Source of the DNA: Streptomyces flavofungini
GTDB lineage: Bacteria > Actinomycetota > Actinomycetes > Streptomycetales > Streptomycetaceae
DNA length: 64,000 nucleotides
NCBI RefSeq assembly: GCF_030388665.1
Contig: NZ_CP128846.1
Location: 4,848,501-4,912,500 of the forward strand
Direction of reading: 5' to 3'
Below the pieces are notes generated by a model. It was not told the DNA's origin. It saw only the letters and a list, made by a program, of their open reading frames with translations, and did no database searches. This document shows, in pieces, positions 1 through 9,118 of this stretch (positions are counted from its first letter, which is position 1; each line of letters opens with the position of its first letter). The position numbers and the translations under genes were made by a program.

Positions 1-28
1 ACTCCCGCGTACCGGCCGATGGCGCGGA

Positions 29-259
29 TCACAGGCCGTCCCGGCTGTTGCCGTTCTTGATGGCCAGGCGGGCGCTCAGATCTTCCCGCGCGGTCGGGGC
101 CACCACGTTGTTCGGCAGGGCATCCCACTCGACGCCGCCACCGACGGGCCTTATCTGCACCCGGGCGCCGACCTCGCCCATGACGACGCCGATACGTCCA
201 CTGGCAGTGTCCTTTGCCAGTTCACCGATGCCTGGTCTGGTCTGCTGGTTGCTCGCCAT
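29..259 (-). CDS. Small hypothetical protein, divergent from the XRE regulator
   Basis: A 76-residue protein if ATG 259 is the start. In-frame ATG 283 and GTG 313 would add 8 or 18 residues, and no candidate has a convincing ribosome site. The core reads like small Streptomyces proteins found beside XRE regulators: a GELAKDTASGRIGVVM stretch, then RPVGGGVEWDALPNNV, suggesting a compact beta-rich fold. No signal peptide, membrane segment or catalytic motif is seen. It faces away from the regulator at 379, so the two probably share a divergent promoter region around 314-378. Function unknown; it may be controlled by the neighbouring regulator. Confidence 0.6.
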   Translation of the reverse strand: MASNQQTRPGIGELAKDTASGRIGVVMGEVGARVQIRPVGGGVEWDALPNNVVAPTAREDLSARLAIKNGNSRDGL

Positions 260-378
260 GCGGACGAGCATCCTGCCGCTCATCAGGACGTCGGAACCTC
301 CGACAAACCCCACTTCGGGACGTCCCGCATCGGGTAGAACGTCCCTAGTGCCGTCCCCGACTGTTAGGAGAGATTGGG

Positions 379-1122
379 ATGCCGAACGAGAGGTTACGTG
401 CTGCCATGGCGGCCGGCGGCTGGACTTACGCCGCCCTTGCGGACAAGGTCGAAGTCGACCCCAAGTCCGTTGAACGATGGGTCAATCTGGGGCGTACGCC
501 GCGCCGGGCCACGGCCATGCTGGCAGCGGAAATTCTAGGAGAAGACGTGCACGCTCTATGGCCCGCGCTCCGGCAGGCACGCCCTGCCCGCGCTGTCAGT
601 CCGGAACTTGTGGCTCTCTACGACCAGCGGGCGGACATCCCCGTGTCCACCTTCGTGGACGTGCTGACCCAGGCGCGCGAGCACATCGACGTGCTGGTGT
701 ACGCCGCCGTCTTCCTGCACGAGGCGTACCCGCGGCTCAACGACTTGTTGCGAGAGCGAGCGGACGCCGGGTGCGCGGTCCGTATCGCGATCGGCGACCC
801 GGACAGTACGAACGTCCAACAGCGCGGTGCGGAGGAGAGGTTCGGCCACGGGATCGAGTCCCGTTGCCGACTCGCCCTCATGCACTACCGCCCGCTTGCC
901 GGGGTACCTGGCATCGAGGTGCGCACCCATGCCACCACGCTCTACAACTCGATCTATCGTGCGGATGACCAAGCACTGGTCAATGCTCATGTCTGGGGCG
1001 TGAACGCCTACGGCGCTCCCGTCTGGCATCTCCGCCGCAGCGGGAAGGGTGGCATGTTCGACACCTACGCCAGCAGCTTCGATGCGGTGTGGGAAACCGC
1101 GACGCCGGTACGAGAAGGGTGA
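379..1122 (+). CDS. XRE-family regulator with DUF5919 (PLD-like) C-terminal domain
   Basis: 247 residues. Residues 1-60 form a lambda-repressor-like helix-turn-helix (WTYAALADKVEVDPKSVERW). The remainder (about 75-240) resembles the DUF5919 domain found in actinobacterial XRE proteins, a PLD-like fold; typical PLD HKD catalytic motifs are not evident, so a ligand-sensing role is likelier. An AGGAG ribosome site lies 10 nt before the ATG. Codon 6 (394-396) is TTA, the rare leucine codon whose translation in Streptomyces needs the developmentally controlled bldA tRNA. The stop is 2 nt from the NUDIX start at 1125, so the two are co-transcribed. It probably regulates this pair and perhaps the divergent gene. 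Confidence 0.85.
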   Translation: MPNERLRAAMAAGGWTYAALADKVEVDPKSVERWVNLGRTPRRATAMLAAEILGEDVHALWPALRQARPARAVSPELVALYDQRADIPVSTFVDVLTQAREHIDVLVYAAVFLHEAYPRLNDLLRERADAGCAVRIAIGDPDSTNVQQRGAEERFGHGIESRCRLALMHYRPLAGVPGIEVRTHATTLYNSIYRADDQALVNAHVWGVNAYGAPVWHLRRSGKGGMFDTYASSFDAVWETATPVREG

Positions 1123-1124
1123 CC

Positions 1125-1595
1125 ATGGCACGGACCGAGTACTACGACGACCCAGCGGCACCGGAGCCGAACAGCCTGGTGGTCGCCGCGTCCGCCGTGG
1201 TCACCGACGACGAAGGGCGCGTACTCCTTCAGCGCCGCAGGGATAACGATCTGTGGGCGCTGCCAGGTGGCGGCATGGAGATGACGGACTCACTCCCAGG
1301 AACGGCCGTCCGCGAGGTGAAGGAAGAAACCGGACTGGACGTAGAGATCACCGGGCTCGTGGGCACGTACACAGACCCTCGCCACATCATCGCCTACTCG
1401 GACGGTGAGGTGCGTAGGCAGTTCAACGTCTGCTTCACCGCCCGCGTGGTCGGGGGCCGGCTCGCGATCTCGGACGAGTCCACGGAGCTGCGGTTCGTTC
1501 AGCCGGAGGAAATCGATCAGCTACCGATGCACCACACACAGCGGCTCCGGATCCGTCACTTCCTGGAGCACCGAGAGCAGCCCTATCTCGGCTGA
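1125..1595 (+). CDS. NUDIX hydrolase
   Basis: 156 residues from ATG 1125, chosen because it follows the upstream stop directly; an in-frame GTG at 1089 lies inside the previous gene. The Nudix box sits at about residues 49-71: it begins in the GGGMEMTD stretch and ends REVKEETGL. The REVKEETGL part with the metal-binding EE pair is intact, while the usual Glu seven residues before RE is Asp, a conservative change. Nudix enzymes cleave nucleoside diphosphates linked to another moiety; the substrate cannot be told. It is translationally linked to the XRE/DUF5919 regulator, a pairing seen in Streptomyces. Cytoplasmic; no signal peptide. Confidence 0.88.
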   Translation: MARTEYYDDPAAPEPNSLVVAASAVVTDDEGRVLLQRRRDNDLWALPGGGMEMTDSLPGTAVREVKEETGLDVEITGLVGTYTDPRHIIAYSDGEVRRQFNVCFTARVVGGRLAISDESTELRFVQPEEIDQLPMHHTQRLRIRHFLEHREQPYLG

Positions 1596-1695
1596 CCTCG
1601 TAGGTGTGGATCTCCGACGATATTCGGCCCTCCCCACATGCCCCTGCGTAAGCTGGAGCCACCTTAGTGAGGCGGGATATCGGGGGTAGGGCAGC

Positions 1696-4600
1696 ATGGA
1701 CGACCGGCTTCGCGACTTCGCGAAGGGCTCACCCAACTTCGGGGTGCTGTATCAGCACCAGCCGCTGCTCTCCCTGTACGGGGCTTCCGCCGAAGCGACC
1801 GTGTTCACGAACCCCAACTCCTCCCTGGTCCAGGCAGGCCAGTTCGGCGAGGTCCTCGCCGAGGAACTGGTCGCCCGTATCGGGATGCGGATCGAGGGCG
1901 ACCGGCAGATCGACCGGCTGACCGCTCTGACCAGGGCCGGAGTCCTCGTTCCGGAGATTCGCGACGACTTCGACCGGCTGCGCCGCGACCGGAACAAGGC
2001 CGCCCACAGCCACCTCTTCGACACGGCGCGGGCTCTGGCCGCCGTGCGGATCTGCTACCGGCTCGGCCTCTGGTTCCACGATGCCATCGACGGCCGGCGG
2101 ACCGTCGCCGAGTTCGTGCCGCCCACGGACCCCGGTGACAGCGCTCAGATCACGGACCCGGCCGAGCTGGCCGAGCTGCGCGAGGCCCTCGACGGCCACC
2201 GCCAGGCGCTCACGCAGGCCCGCATGCGGCTCGCCGAGGCCGGCGACGCGCTGGAAGCCGAGCGTAGGGCGCGGGCCGAGGCCGAGAATCTGATCGCCAG
2301 CGCCGACGCCAACAAGAGCGAACTGCTCGCACGGGTCGAGCAGTTGAGCACGCAAATCGAAGAGCTGCGCGCCGACCAGCAGACGAAGTACGAGGCCGCT
2401 CGCAGGGAGCCGCGCACGGTCGACGCCAAGCGGCGCGAAGCGATCATCCACCGTGCCCAGCGGCCCGCCGCACTCAACGAGGTGCAGGCCCGCGAAGCGA
2501 TCGACGAAATGCTGCACGCGGCCGGATGGGTCGTCCAGGACCGCGACCAGGTCAACCCGGGAGGGAACCAGGGCGTGGCTGTACGTGAGTTCACGCTGGC
2601 CACCGGCCGCGCGGACTACGTCCTGTATGTCGACGGCAGGATCGTCGGTGTGATCGAGGCCAAGCGGGAGGGCGACCACCTCTCCAGCGCCGTGGAGCAG
2701 AACGACCGGTATGCGGCTGGCGTCCTCAAGGAGCACCGGCTCGCCGTCTGGCGGGAGGCGGAGCCGTTCGCGTTCCGCTACGCGACGACCGGCACCGAGA
2801 CCTATTTCATCAACCGCCTCGATCCCGACGCCCGCTCCCGAGAGGTGTTCTCCTTCCACCGCCCCGAGACGGTGGCCGCCTGGATGCGCCGCGCCGACGA
2901 GACACCGGCCGTCCCGACGTTCCGGGCTGCCCTACGCCGACTGCCCGTGCTGGAGCCGAACGGCCTGCGTCTCGCACAGATCGACGCCATCAGCGGCCTG
3001 GAGAAGTCCCTAGGAGAGGACCGGTCGCGGGCACTGATCCAGATGGCGACGGGCGCCGGCAAGACCTTCACCGCCGTGGCACAGACCTACCGGCTGCTCA
3101 AGCACGCCAAAGCGCGCCGGGTCTTGTTTCTTGTCGACCGGAACAACCTGGGCAGGCAGGCGTACGACGAGTTCCGCAAGTTCACGACACCAGACGATGG
3201 CCGCAAGCTGTCGGACATCTACAACGTCGACCGGCTCGGGGCGGCGGGCCTCCAGGACACCTCGTCGGTAGTCATCTGCACGATCCAGAAGATGTACTCG
3301 CTGCTGCGCGGGGAGACCCTCGTCGATGACGAGCAGGCGGACGAGGCATCGGACAGCACGGCGTACGAGGACACGTACGCGACGGATCTGCCTATTGAGG
3401 TCTCCTACAACCCGAAGGTTCCAATCGAGTCCTTCGACCTGATCATCGTGGACGAGTGTCACCGCTCGATCTACGGCCTGTGGCGGGGCGTGCTGGAGTA
3501 CTTCGACGCACACCTGGTTGGTCTGACCGCCACTCCCACACTCCAGACCCTCGGCTTCTTCGGACGCAACCTGGTCTCCGAGTACACCTATCCGCAGGCC
3601 GTCGCGGACGGGGTGAACGTCGACTTCGACGTCGTACGGATGCGCACCGACCTGCGCGAGAAGGGCGCCGCGACCATCGAGTCGGGCACGACGGTGCGGG
3701 TTAAGGACCGCAAGACGCGGCGGCAGCGCTACCAGGAACTGGAAGACGACTTCACCTACACGACCGGGCAGATCGGCCGCTCAGTGGTGACGGTGGACGA
3801 GATCCGGGCGGTGCTCACCGCGTACCGGGACAACTGGCGGCGCTGGTTCCCCGGCCGGACCGAGCTGCCGAAGACCCTCATCTTCGCGGTCGGCGAGGAC
3901 CATGCGGAAGACGTCCTCGCCCAGGTCAAGGAAGTCTTCGGGCGCGGCGACGACTTCGCGAAGAAGATCACGTACAAGAGTCGTCAGGCTGGCGAGGACC
4001 CAGACGAACTGATCCGTGCCCTGCGGACCTCGCCCCGGATGCGTGTCGCCGTCACCGTAGACATGATCGCGACCGGTACGGACGTGAAGGCCCTGGAGTG
4101 CGTGATCTTCCTGCGCGAGGTGCGCAGCGCCGTCCTCTTCGAGCAGATGAAGGGCCGCGGCGCCCGCACCATCGACGCGACCGAGCTCCAGGAGGTAACC
4201 CCGGACGCGGACGCCTCGGTCCGCAAGGACAGGTTCGTACTCGTCGACGCGGTCGGCGTGACGGACTCTCCACTGGTGGACGCCAAGCCGCTGGTGCCGG
4301 CGGGTGAGCGGCAGGTTTCGCTGGCGAAGCTGCTGGACAAGGCCGGTACAAAATCAATCAGTACTGGTGAGGCCGAGATCCTAGCGGGACGACTGGCCCG
4401 GCTTAACCAGCAGCTGACGGACGAGGAACGCGAGCAACTGACGCGGGCCTCGGGTGGCCGCACCCTGTCGGAGATCGCGGGCGCCATCGTGAAGGCAGTG
4501 GACCCGGACCGGCAGGAGCGTGCGCTGGAAGAGGGTGGCCAGGCGGCGGCCAGGCGGCTCGTGGAGGACGCGATCGCACCGCTGACGGATTATCCCGATC

Positions 4601-5259
4601 TGCGACGCCACATCATCGAGATCCGGCGGGACAAGGACTACCTCTTCGACGAGTTCACGGCCGTCGAGGTGACGGACCTCGACGAGATCCCACGCGAGGA
4701 GCGGGCCCGGGAGGAGGTTGGCCGCTGGAGCCGACTTCTGAAAGACGAGCGTGATCGCATCGCGGCGGTCAGCATTGCCCTGACGAGCCCCCGGTCGGTT
4801 TCCCCTGCGGAGGCGTACGCCGGGCTGAAGGAACTGGCACTGGAGATCCGCCGCCCGCAGTTCGCCTGGACGCCACAGGTGCTGTGGACGTACTACGAGG
4901 ACCTGGGTGCGGCGGTCCACTCCGACGGCGGTCGGGAAGCGGGTGTCCCTGACCTGATCTCGCTCATTCGGTACGAGCTCGGGGTGGACGAGGAACTGCG
5001 GCCCTACCGTGAGACGGTGGAGGAGCGCTTTGAAGGATGGCTGCTCAAGCAGCAGCAGGCAGGGGCGGACTTCTCGGAGGAGCAGCTGTGGTGGTTGCGG
5101 TCCATACGGGACGTGGTGGCGAGCGACGTCGGCATCAGCGCGGCGGAGTTCAACGCCGAGCCCTTCAAGGGGAAGGGCGGAGGACGGGGATTCGCCCACG
5201 CGTTTCCGGGGCGGGATGTTCGGTCGTTGTTGAGTGAGCTGAATCGAGAGTTGGCTTGA
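1696..5259 (+). CDS. hsdR: Type I restriction enzyme R subunit with N-terminal HEPN-like domain
   Basis: 1187 residues, the ATP-dependent translocase/nuclease subunit. Residues 1-150 resemble a DUF4145/HEPN domain; RDRNKAAH gives an R99-x4-H104 motif. Residues about 155-240 form a coiled coil. The PD-(D/E)xK nuclease core is near 305-325 (VIEAKRE). Helicase motifs follow: Walker A MATGAGKT near 450, DECH near 586, then a TATP motif III and an EcoEI-type C-terminal region. It pairs with HsdM and HsdS to cut unmethylated DNA. Its stop overlaps the hsdS TTG start, so the operon is translationally coupled. The start is ATG 1696 after a weak GGGTAGGG site. Intact, with all key motifs. Confidence 0.95.
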   Translation: MDDRLRDFAKGSPNFGVLYQHQPLLSLYGASAEATVFTNPNSSLVQAGQFGEVLAEELVARIGMRIEGDRQIDRLTALTRAGVLVPEIRDDFDRLRRDRNKAAHSHLFDTARALAAVRICYRLGLWFHDAIDGRRTVAEFVPPTDPGDSAQITDPAELAELREALDGHRQALTQARMRLAEAGDALEAERRARAEAENLIASADANKSELLARVEQLSTQIEELRADQQTKYEAARREPRTVDAKRREAIIHRAQRPAALNEVQAREAIDEMLHAAGWVVQDRDQVNPGGNQGVAVREFTLATGRADYVLYVDGRIVGVIEAKREGDHLSSAVEQNDRYAAGVLKEHRLAVWREAEPFAFRYATTGTETYFINRLDPDARSREVFSFHRPETVAAWMRRADETPAVPTFRAALRRLPVLEPNGLRLAQIDAISGLEKSLGEDRSRALIQMATGAGKTFTAVAQTYRLLKHAKARRVLFLVDRNNLGRQAYDEFRKFTTPDDGRKLSDIYNVDRLGAAGLQDTSSVVICTIQKMYSLLRGETLVDDEQADEASDSTAYEDTYATDLPIEVSYNPKVPIESFDLIIVDECHRSIYGLWRGVLEYFDAHLVGLTATPTLQTLGFFGRNLVSEYTYPQAVADGVNVDFDVVRMRTDLREKGAATIESGTTVRVKDRKTRRQRYQELEDDFTYTTGQIGRSVVTVDEIRAVLTAYRDNWRRWFPGRTELPKTLIFAVGEDHAEDVLAQVKEVFGRGDDFAKKITYKSRQAGEDPDELIRALRTSPRMRVAVTVDMIATGTDVKALECVIFLREVRSAVLFEQMKGRGARTIDATELQEVTPDADASVRKDRFVLVDAVGVTDSPLVDAKPLVPAGERQVSLAKLLDKAGTKSISTGEAEILAGRLARLNQQLTDEEREQLTRASGGRTLSEIAGAIVKAVDPDRQERALEEGGQAAARRLVEDAIAPLTDYPDLRRHIIEIRRDKDYLFDEFTAVEVTDLDEIPREERAREEVGRWSRLLKDERDRIAAVSIALTSPRSVSPAEAYAGLKELALEIRRPQFAWTPQVLWTYYEDLGAAVHSDGGREAGVPDLISLIRYELGVDEELRPYRETVEERFEGWLLKQQQAGADFSEEQLWWLRSIRDVVASDVGISAAEFNAEPFKGKGGGRGFAHAFPGRDVRSLLSELNRELA

Positions 5260-6686
5260 GCGGGTTGAGTGACGCAGAGCTTCCGAAGGGGTGGGTTTGG
5301 GCTACCCTTGGGGATATTGCCAGTTGGGGCAGTGGAGGAACGCCCAAGAGCGGCGTCACCCAATTTTATGGCGGAGATATCCCATGGGTTGTCAGCGGTG
5401 ATCTGAACGACGAGCCAATCTACTCAACAACGTCGACCATCACGACTGAGGGACTGGACTCGAGCTCGGCGAAATGGGTACCTGAGGGCTCCGTTCTTAT
5501 CGCCATGTACGGTGCCACGATTGGCAAGCTGGCCGTCACCGGGCGACCGCTCACCACCAATCAAGCAGTGGCGTTTGCAACCCCACATAAAGCGCTCATC
5601 GACAAGCGGTTCATGTTCTGGTATCTACGGTCCCAGCGTGACGTCCTCCGTAAGGCCGGGAAGGGTGGGGCGCAGCCAAACATCAGCCAGACAATCCTAA
5701 AGGCGTGGCCAATCCCCGTGCCACCGCTCGCTGAGCAGCACCGAATCGTCGAGGCCATCGAGGGCCACATCTCTCGCCTTGATGTGGCGCAATCCAGCTT
5801 GACCGTGAGCGCCCGCCGCTCGGCCAAATTGCTGCAGCGTCTCGCTTCAGTCGCAGTGGCAATAGATGCCACAACTGCACACACGACAACATTGGGCGCA
5901 GTGGCAAGTGTCGTAAAGAACGGCATTTTCATTTCTCGTCCCGGTAGCGAACCAATCGGGGTCCCCATCCTCCGAATCGGCGCTGTTCGCCCTTTGAGGC
6001 TGGATACAACCGATATCCGCTACACAGGCCTACAGGACAACTCGGAGGAATTGTCAGGGTCCCTCCTTAACGCCGGCGACCTTCTCTTCACTCGCTACAA
6101 CGGAAACCCCGAGTATGTGGGTGCATGCGCCGTAGTCCCTGATGCCACAGGATCGCTCACCTATCCCGACAAACTGATTCGCGTCGTCGTGGACCGTCAG
6201 GTGGTATTGCCAGAATACGCTGCCCTAGCCTGTTCTGCCGGAGCAGCACGTCAATACATTCGTCAGCGCGTCAAGACGACTGCCGGCCAAGCAGGTATCT
6301 CGGGACGAGAGCTTAAGAGCGTGCCCCTCGTACTCCCCAGCGTCGAAGAACAACAGCGCAGAGTTCGGCAGTACCAAGCCGCTGCGGAAGCCATAGGAAT
6401 GTTGCAAGGAGGAATCGAGCGGGCAAGCATTCGCAGCCTGCACCTACGTAACGCCCTCTTGCATCGTGCCTTCAGTGGTCAGCTCGTCCCCCAGGACCCC
6501 GCCGACGAGCCCGCTTCCGTCCCCCTCGGACGCATCCGCACCAAGCGCGAGGCCCAGGACGACAAGCCCAAGCGGGCCGTCCGCCGCCCTCGCAAGACGG
6601 TCACCGCAGACGCACCGCCCCCGCCCCCCGCATCTACAACATCCTCCTCCCCCGCCAACGCCGTTCAGCAGGAGCTTCCGCTGTGA
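5256..6686 (+). CDS. hsdS: Type I restriction-modification specificity subunit S
   Basis: 476 residues. It has two target-recognition halves (about 10-165 and 205-375), each followed by a helical conserved region; the first carries the typical IPVPPLAEQHRIVEAIE segment. It selects the bipartite DNA target for HsdM and HsdR. The predicted start is TTG 5256, overlapping the hsdR stop; TTG 5265 is an alternative. The 3' end overlaps hsdM by 4 nt. Much of 5280-6450 uses A/T-ending codons (ATT, TTT, CAA, AAT) far more than its neighbours, which suggests separately acquired recognition domains. The C-terminal tail (about 430-476) is basic and proline-rich, unlike the family core. No frameshift is seen, so the specificity should be functional. 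Confidence 0.93.
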   Translation: MSGLSDAELPKGWVWATLGDIASWGSGGTPKSGVTQFYGGDIPWVVSGDLNDEPIYSTTSTITTEGLDSSSAKWVPEGSVLIAMYGATIGKLAVTGRPLTTNQAVAFATPHKALIDKRFMFWYLRSQRDVLRKAGKGGAQPNISQTILKAWPIPVPPLAEQHRIVEAIEGHISRLDVAQSSLTVSARRSAKLLQRLASVAVAIDATTAHTTTLGAVASVVKNGIFISRPGSEPIGVPILRIGAVRPLRLDTTDIRYTGLQDNSEELSGSLLNAGDLLFTRYNGNPEYVGACAVVPDATGSLTYPDKLIRVVVDRQVVLPEYAALACSAGAARQYIRQRVKTTAGQAGISGRELKSVPLVLPSVEEQQRRVRQYQAAAEAIGMLQGGIERASIRSLHLRNALLHRAFSGQLVPQDPADEPASVPLGRIRTKREAQDDKPKRAVRRPRKTVTADAPPPPPASTTSSSPANAVQQELPL

Positions 6687-8242
6687 CCCCCGCATCCCCC
6701 GCCCTGGCGCACGCACAGACCAACGCCCTGGTCGCCAAGCTCTGGAACTACTGCAATGTCCTCCGGGACAACGGCCTTTCCACCATCGAATACGTCGAGC
6801 AACTCTCGTACCTGCTCTTTCTCAAGATGGCCGACGAGATCGCCTCCGACCCCTTCACGGAGCAGGAAGCCAAGGCCGTCGTACCCACCGAGTACGATTG
6901 GCAGTCCCTCGCCCGTCTCAAGGGCATCGACCTGGAAGTCCACTACCGCAAGACCCTCGAAGAGCTCGCGAAGAATCCCGGGACCACCCTAGGCACGATC
7001 TTCGCCAAGTCCCAGAACCGAATTACAGAGCCCGCCCTCCTTGAAAAGCTTGTCATCGATCTGATCGGCAAGGAGGACTGGACGATCCAGGGGACGGACC
7101 TCAAGGGCGATGCTTACGAGGGCTTGCTCGCCAAGGGTGCCGAGGACACCAAGACGGGTGCTGGCCAGTACTTCACGCCCCGCGCGCTCATCGACGCCAT
7201 GGTCGACGTAATGCAGCCGAGACCCGAGGACACGATCACCGACCCCGCCTGCGGGACCGGAGGCTTTCTGATCGCGGCGCACAGCTACATCCGCAAGCAC
7301 CACATGCAGCACCTGTCACGGGAACAGCGTCTTGAACTCGGGTCCGGCAAGATCTGGGGCAACGAACTGGTCACCGGCACGGCCCGCCTGGCAGCCATGA
7401 ACATGCTGCTGCACGGCATCGGTGACGCCGACGGCAAGTCACTCATCACCGTGGGCGACGCCCTCGCCGACAAGCCTGACCGCCATGCGTCACTCGTACT
7501 CGCCAACCCGCCCTTCGGCAAGAAATCCGCGATCACGATTGTCGGAACGGACGGCAAGGCCGAGAAGGAAGACATCTCATACGAGCGAGACGACTTCCGC
7601 GCCACCACCACCAACAAGCAGCTCAACTTCCTCCAGCACATCATGTCGCTGCTGGAGATGAACGGCCGAGCGGCCGTGGTGCTGCCGGACAACGTGCTCT
7701 TCGAAGGCGGCGCGGGCGAGAAGGTCCGCCGACGCCTGCTCGACGAGTTCGACCTGCACACGATCCTGCGCCTGCCCACTGGCATCTTCTACGCGGGCGG
7801 CGTCAAGGCCAATGTCGTGTTCTTCGAGAAGAAGCCGCCCCGCAGCGGGAACGCCCACAACACCTCAAAGCTCTGGGTCTACGACTTCCGCACCGCCAAG
7901 CACTTCACCCTCAAACAACACCCCCTGACCCGTGCGGCTCTGGACGAGTTCGTCGAGGCGTACCTGCCAGGCAAGCCGCGCAGCGAGCGGGTGGAGTCCG
8001 AGCGTTTCAAATCCTTCGACTACGACGAGCTCATCGCCCGCGACAAGGTGAATCTCGACATCACGTGGATGAAGGACCCGGCTCTCGACGATGCCGACAG
8101 CCTGCTGCCGCCCGAGGTGATTGCCCAGGAGATCGTCGAGGACTTGCAGGCCGCGCTGAGTGAGTTCGCGGCCATCGCGGAGGCCCTCGGCGGTGAGATC
8201 TCGGCCGACACCGACGCGATTGAGCCAACTGAGAGCGGCTGA
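6683..8242 (+). CDS. hsdM: Type I restriction-modification methyltransferase subunit M
   Basis: 519 residues, an N6-adenine methyltransferase. Residues 10-145 form the HsdM N-terminal helical bundle. The SAM-binding motif I DPACGTGGF is at 187-195 and the catalytic motif IV NPPF at 275-278. An extended C-terminal region (about 440-519) contacts HsdS. The start is GTG 6683, overlapping the hsdS stop (6684-6686), so R, S and M are translated as a chain. With HsdS it methylates and protects host sites; with HsdR added it restricts. The R-S-M order is less common than R-M-S or M-S-R. All catalytic motifs are intact. Confidence 0.95.
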   Translation: MTPASPALAHAQTNALVAKLWNYCNVLRDNGLSTIEYVEQLSYLLFLKMADEIASDPFTEQEAKAVVPTEYDWQSLARLKGIDLEVHYRKTLEELAKNPGTTLGTIFAKSQNRITEPALLEKLVIDLIGKEDWTIQGTDLKGDAYEGLLAKGAEDTKTGAGQYFTPRALIDAMVDVMQPRPEDTITDPACGTGGFLIAAHSYIRKHHMQHLSREQRLELGSGKIWGNELVTGTARLAAMNMLLHGIGDADGKSLITVGDALADKPDRHASLVLANPPFGKKSAITIVGTDGKAEKEDISYERDDFRATTTNKQLNFLQHIMSLLEMNGRAAVVLPDNVLFEGGAGEKVRRRLLDEFDLHTILRLPTGIFYAGGVKANVVFFEKKPPRSGNAHNTSKLWVYDFRTAKHFTLKQHPLTRAALDEFVEAYLPGKPRSERVESERFKSFDYDELIARDKVNLDITWMKDPALDDADSLLPPEVIAQEIVEDLQAALSEFAAIAEALGGEISADTDAIEPTESG

Positions 8243-8315
8243 ACCGTAACTGGGTTGCCCCTCCCTCGTCCCGCCGGAATCCTAAATTCCCAGACCAGCG
8301 AGACGGGGGAGTTCC

Positions 8316-8966
8316 ATGCCAGCCGCACAGCCGCAGACACGCGAGTTCCGGGCCTTCCTGACCAACCTGGAGTACGCCCGGAAAATGATCGTGGCGGGTC
8401 AGAGTCTGGCTGCCTTCCAGTCCCCTGTCATCGACATCGGCGACTTTTATCGGGCTGCCTGGGTCCAGGCTGTCAGCGCTATCGACCATTGGTTCCACGA
8501 GGAGCTCTACCGGCGCGTCGCGGAGCTGGCCGCCGCAGACAGCCCCGGGATGCCCTACCAGTTGACGAAGTTCGAGTTGCCTCTGGTCAAGGTGGAGGAA
8601 GTCCGGCGCGGTACGACGACACTCGCCGACGCCGTCTCCGAGCACGCCAAGGCGAAGTGGGGCAACGCGGCGCTGCAGAATCCTCGCAAGATCAGCGAGG
8701 CGCTGAAGCTGGTGACGGAAGAGGATATTTGGGCCAAGGCGGCCGTTCAACTCAACGAGTGGAACCACGGCCGTACGTCCATGAACGCGCAGACCCTGAA
8801 GCAGAAATACAACTCGATCACCGATCGTCGCAACAGGATCGCCCACGACGCGGACCTGCTGGACGGCGACCTCAAGCGTCGCCGCCCCATCTCCGACGCT
8901 GACGTGACCGACGCGATCGACTGGATCGAGCGAATCGCCCTCGCCATCGCCACTGTGCTGGGATGA
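8316..8966 (+). CDS. HEPN-like protein downstream of the type I RM operon
   Basis: 216 residues, largely alpha-helical. Near the C terminus RRNRIAHD gives R172-x4-H177, the R-x4-6-H signature of HEPN ribonucleases. The earlier helix AVSAIDHWFHEEL resembles the first conserved helix of RiboL-PSP-HEPN/MAE_28990-type proteins. HEPN proteins of this kind often act as RNA-cutting effectors in abortive defence or toxin systems. The gene starts 73 nt after hsdM on the same strand with its own ribosome site (GGGGGAG, ATG 8316), so it may be the last operon gene or have its own promoter. No membrane segment. HEPN assignment is from motif and helix pattern; a nuclease role is inferred. Confidence 0.7.
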   Translation: MPAAQPQTREFRAFLTNLEYARKMIVAGQSLAAFQSPVIDIGDFYRAAWVQAVSAIDHWFHEELYRRVAELAAADSPGMPYQLTKFELPLVKVEEVRRGTTTLADAVSEHAKAKWGNAALQNPRKISEALKLVTEEDIWAKAAVQLNEWNHGRTSMNAQTLKQKYNSITDRRNRIAHDADLLDGDLKRRRPISDADVTDAIDWIERIALAIATVLG

Positions 8967-9118
8967 GTAGACCTCTCAGGCCCTTCATTGCGACGAGGTC
9001 ACCGTTCGGAGTTGACGGCAGTTCTGACGGCAACGACGGCACACTGAGGCGCATGATCGCCAAGCTGAGCGATCGGAGCAGGAGGCCGCTGGCACTCCCC
9101 AGGGCGGGGTGCCCGATC

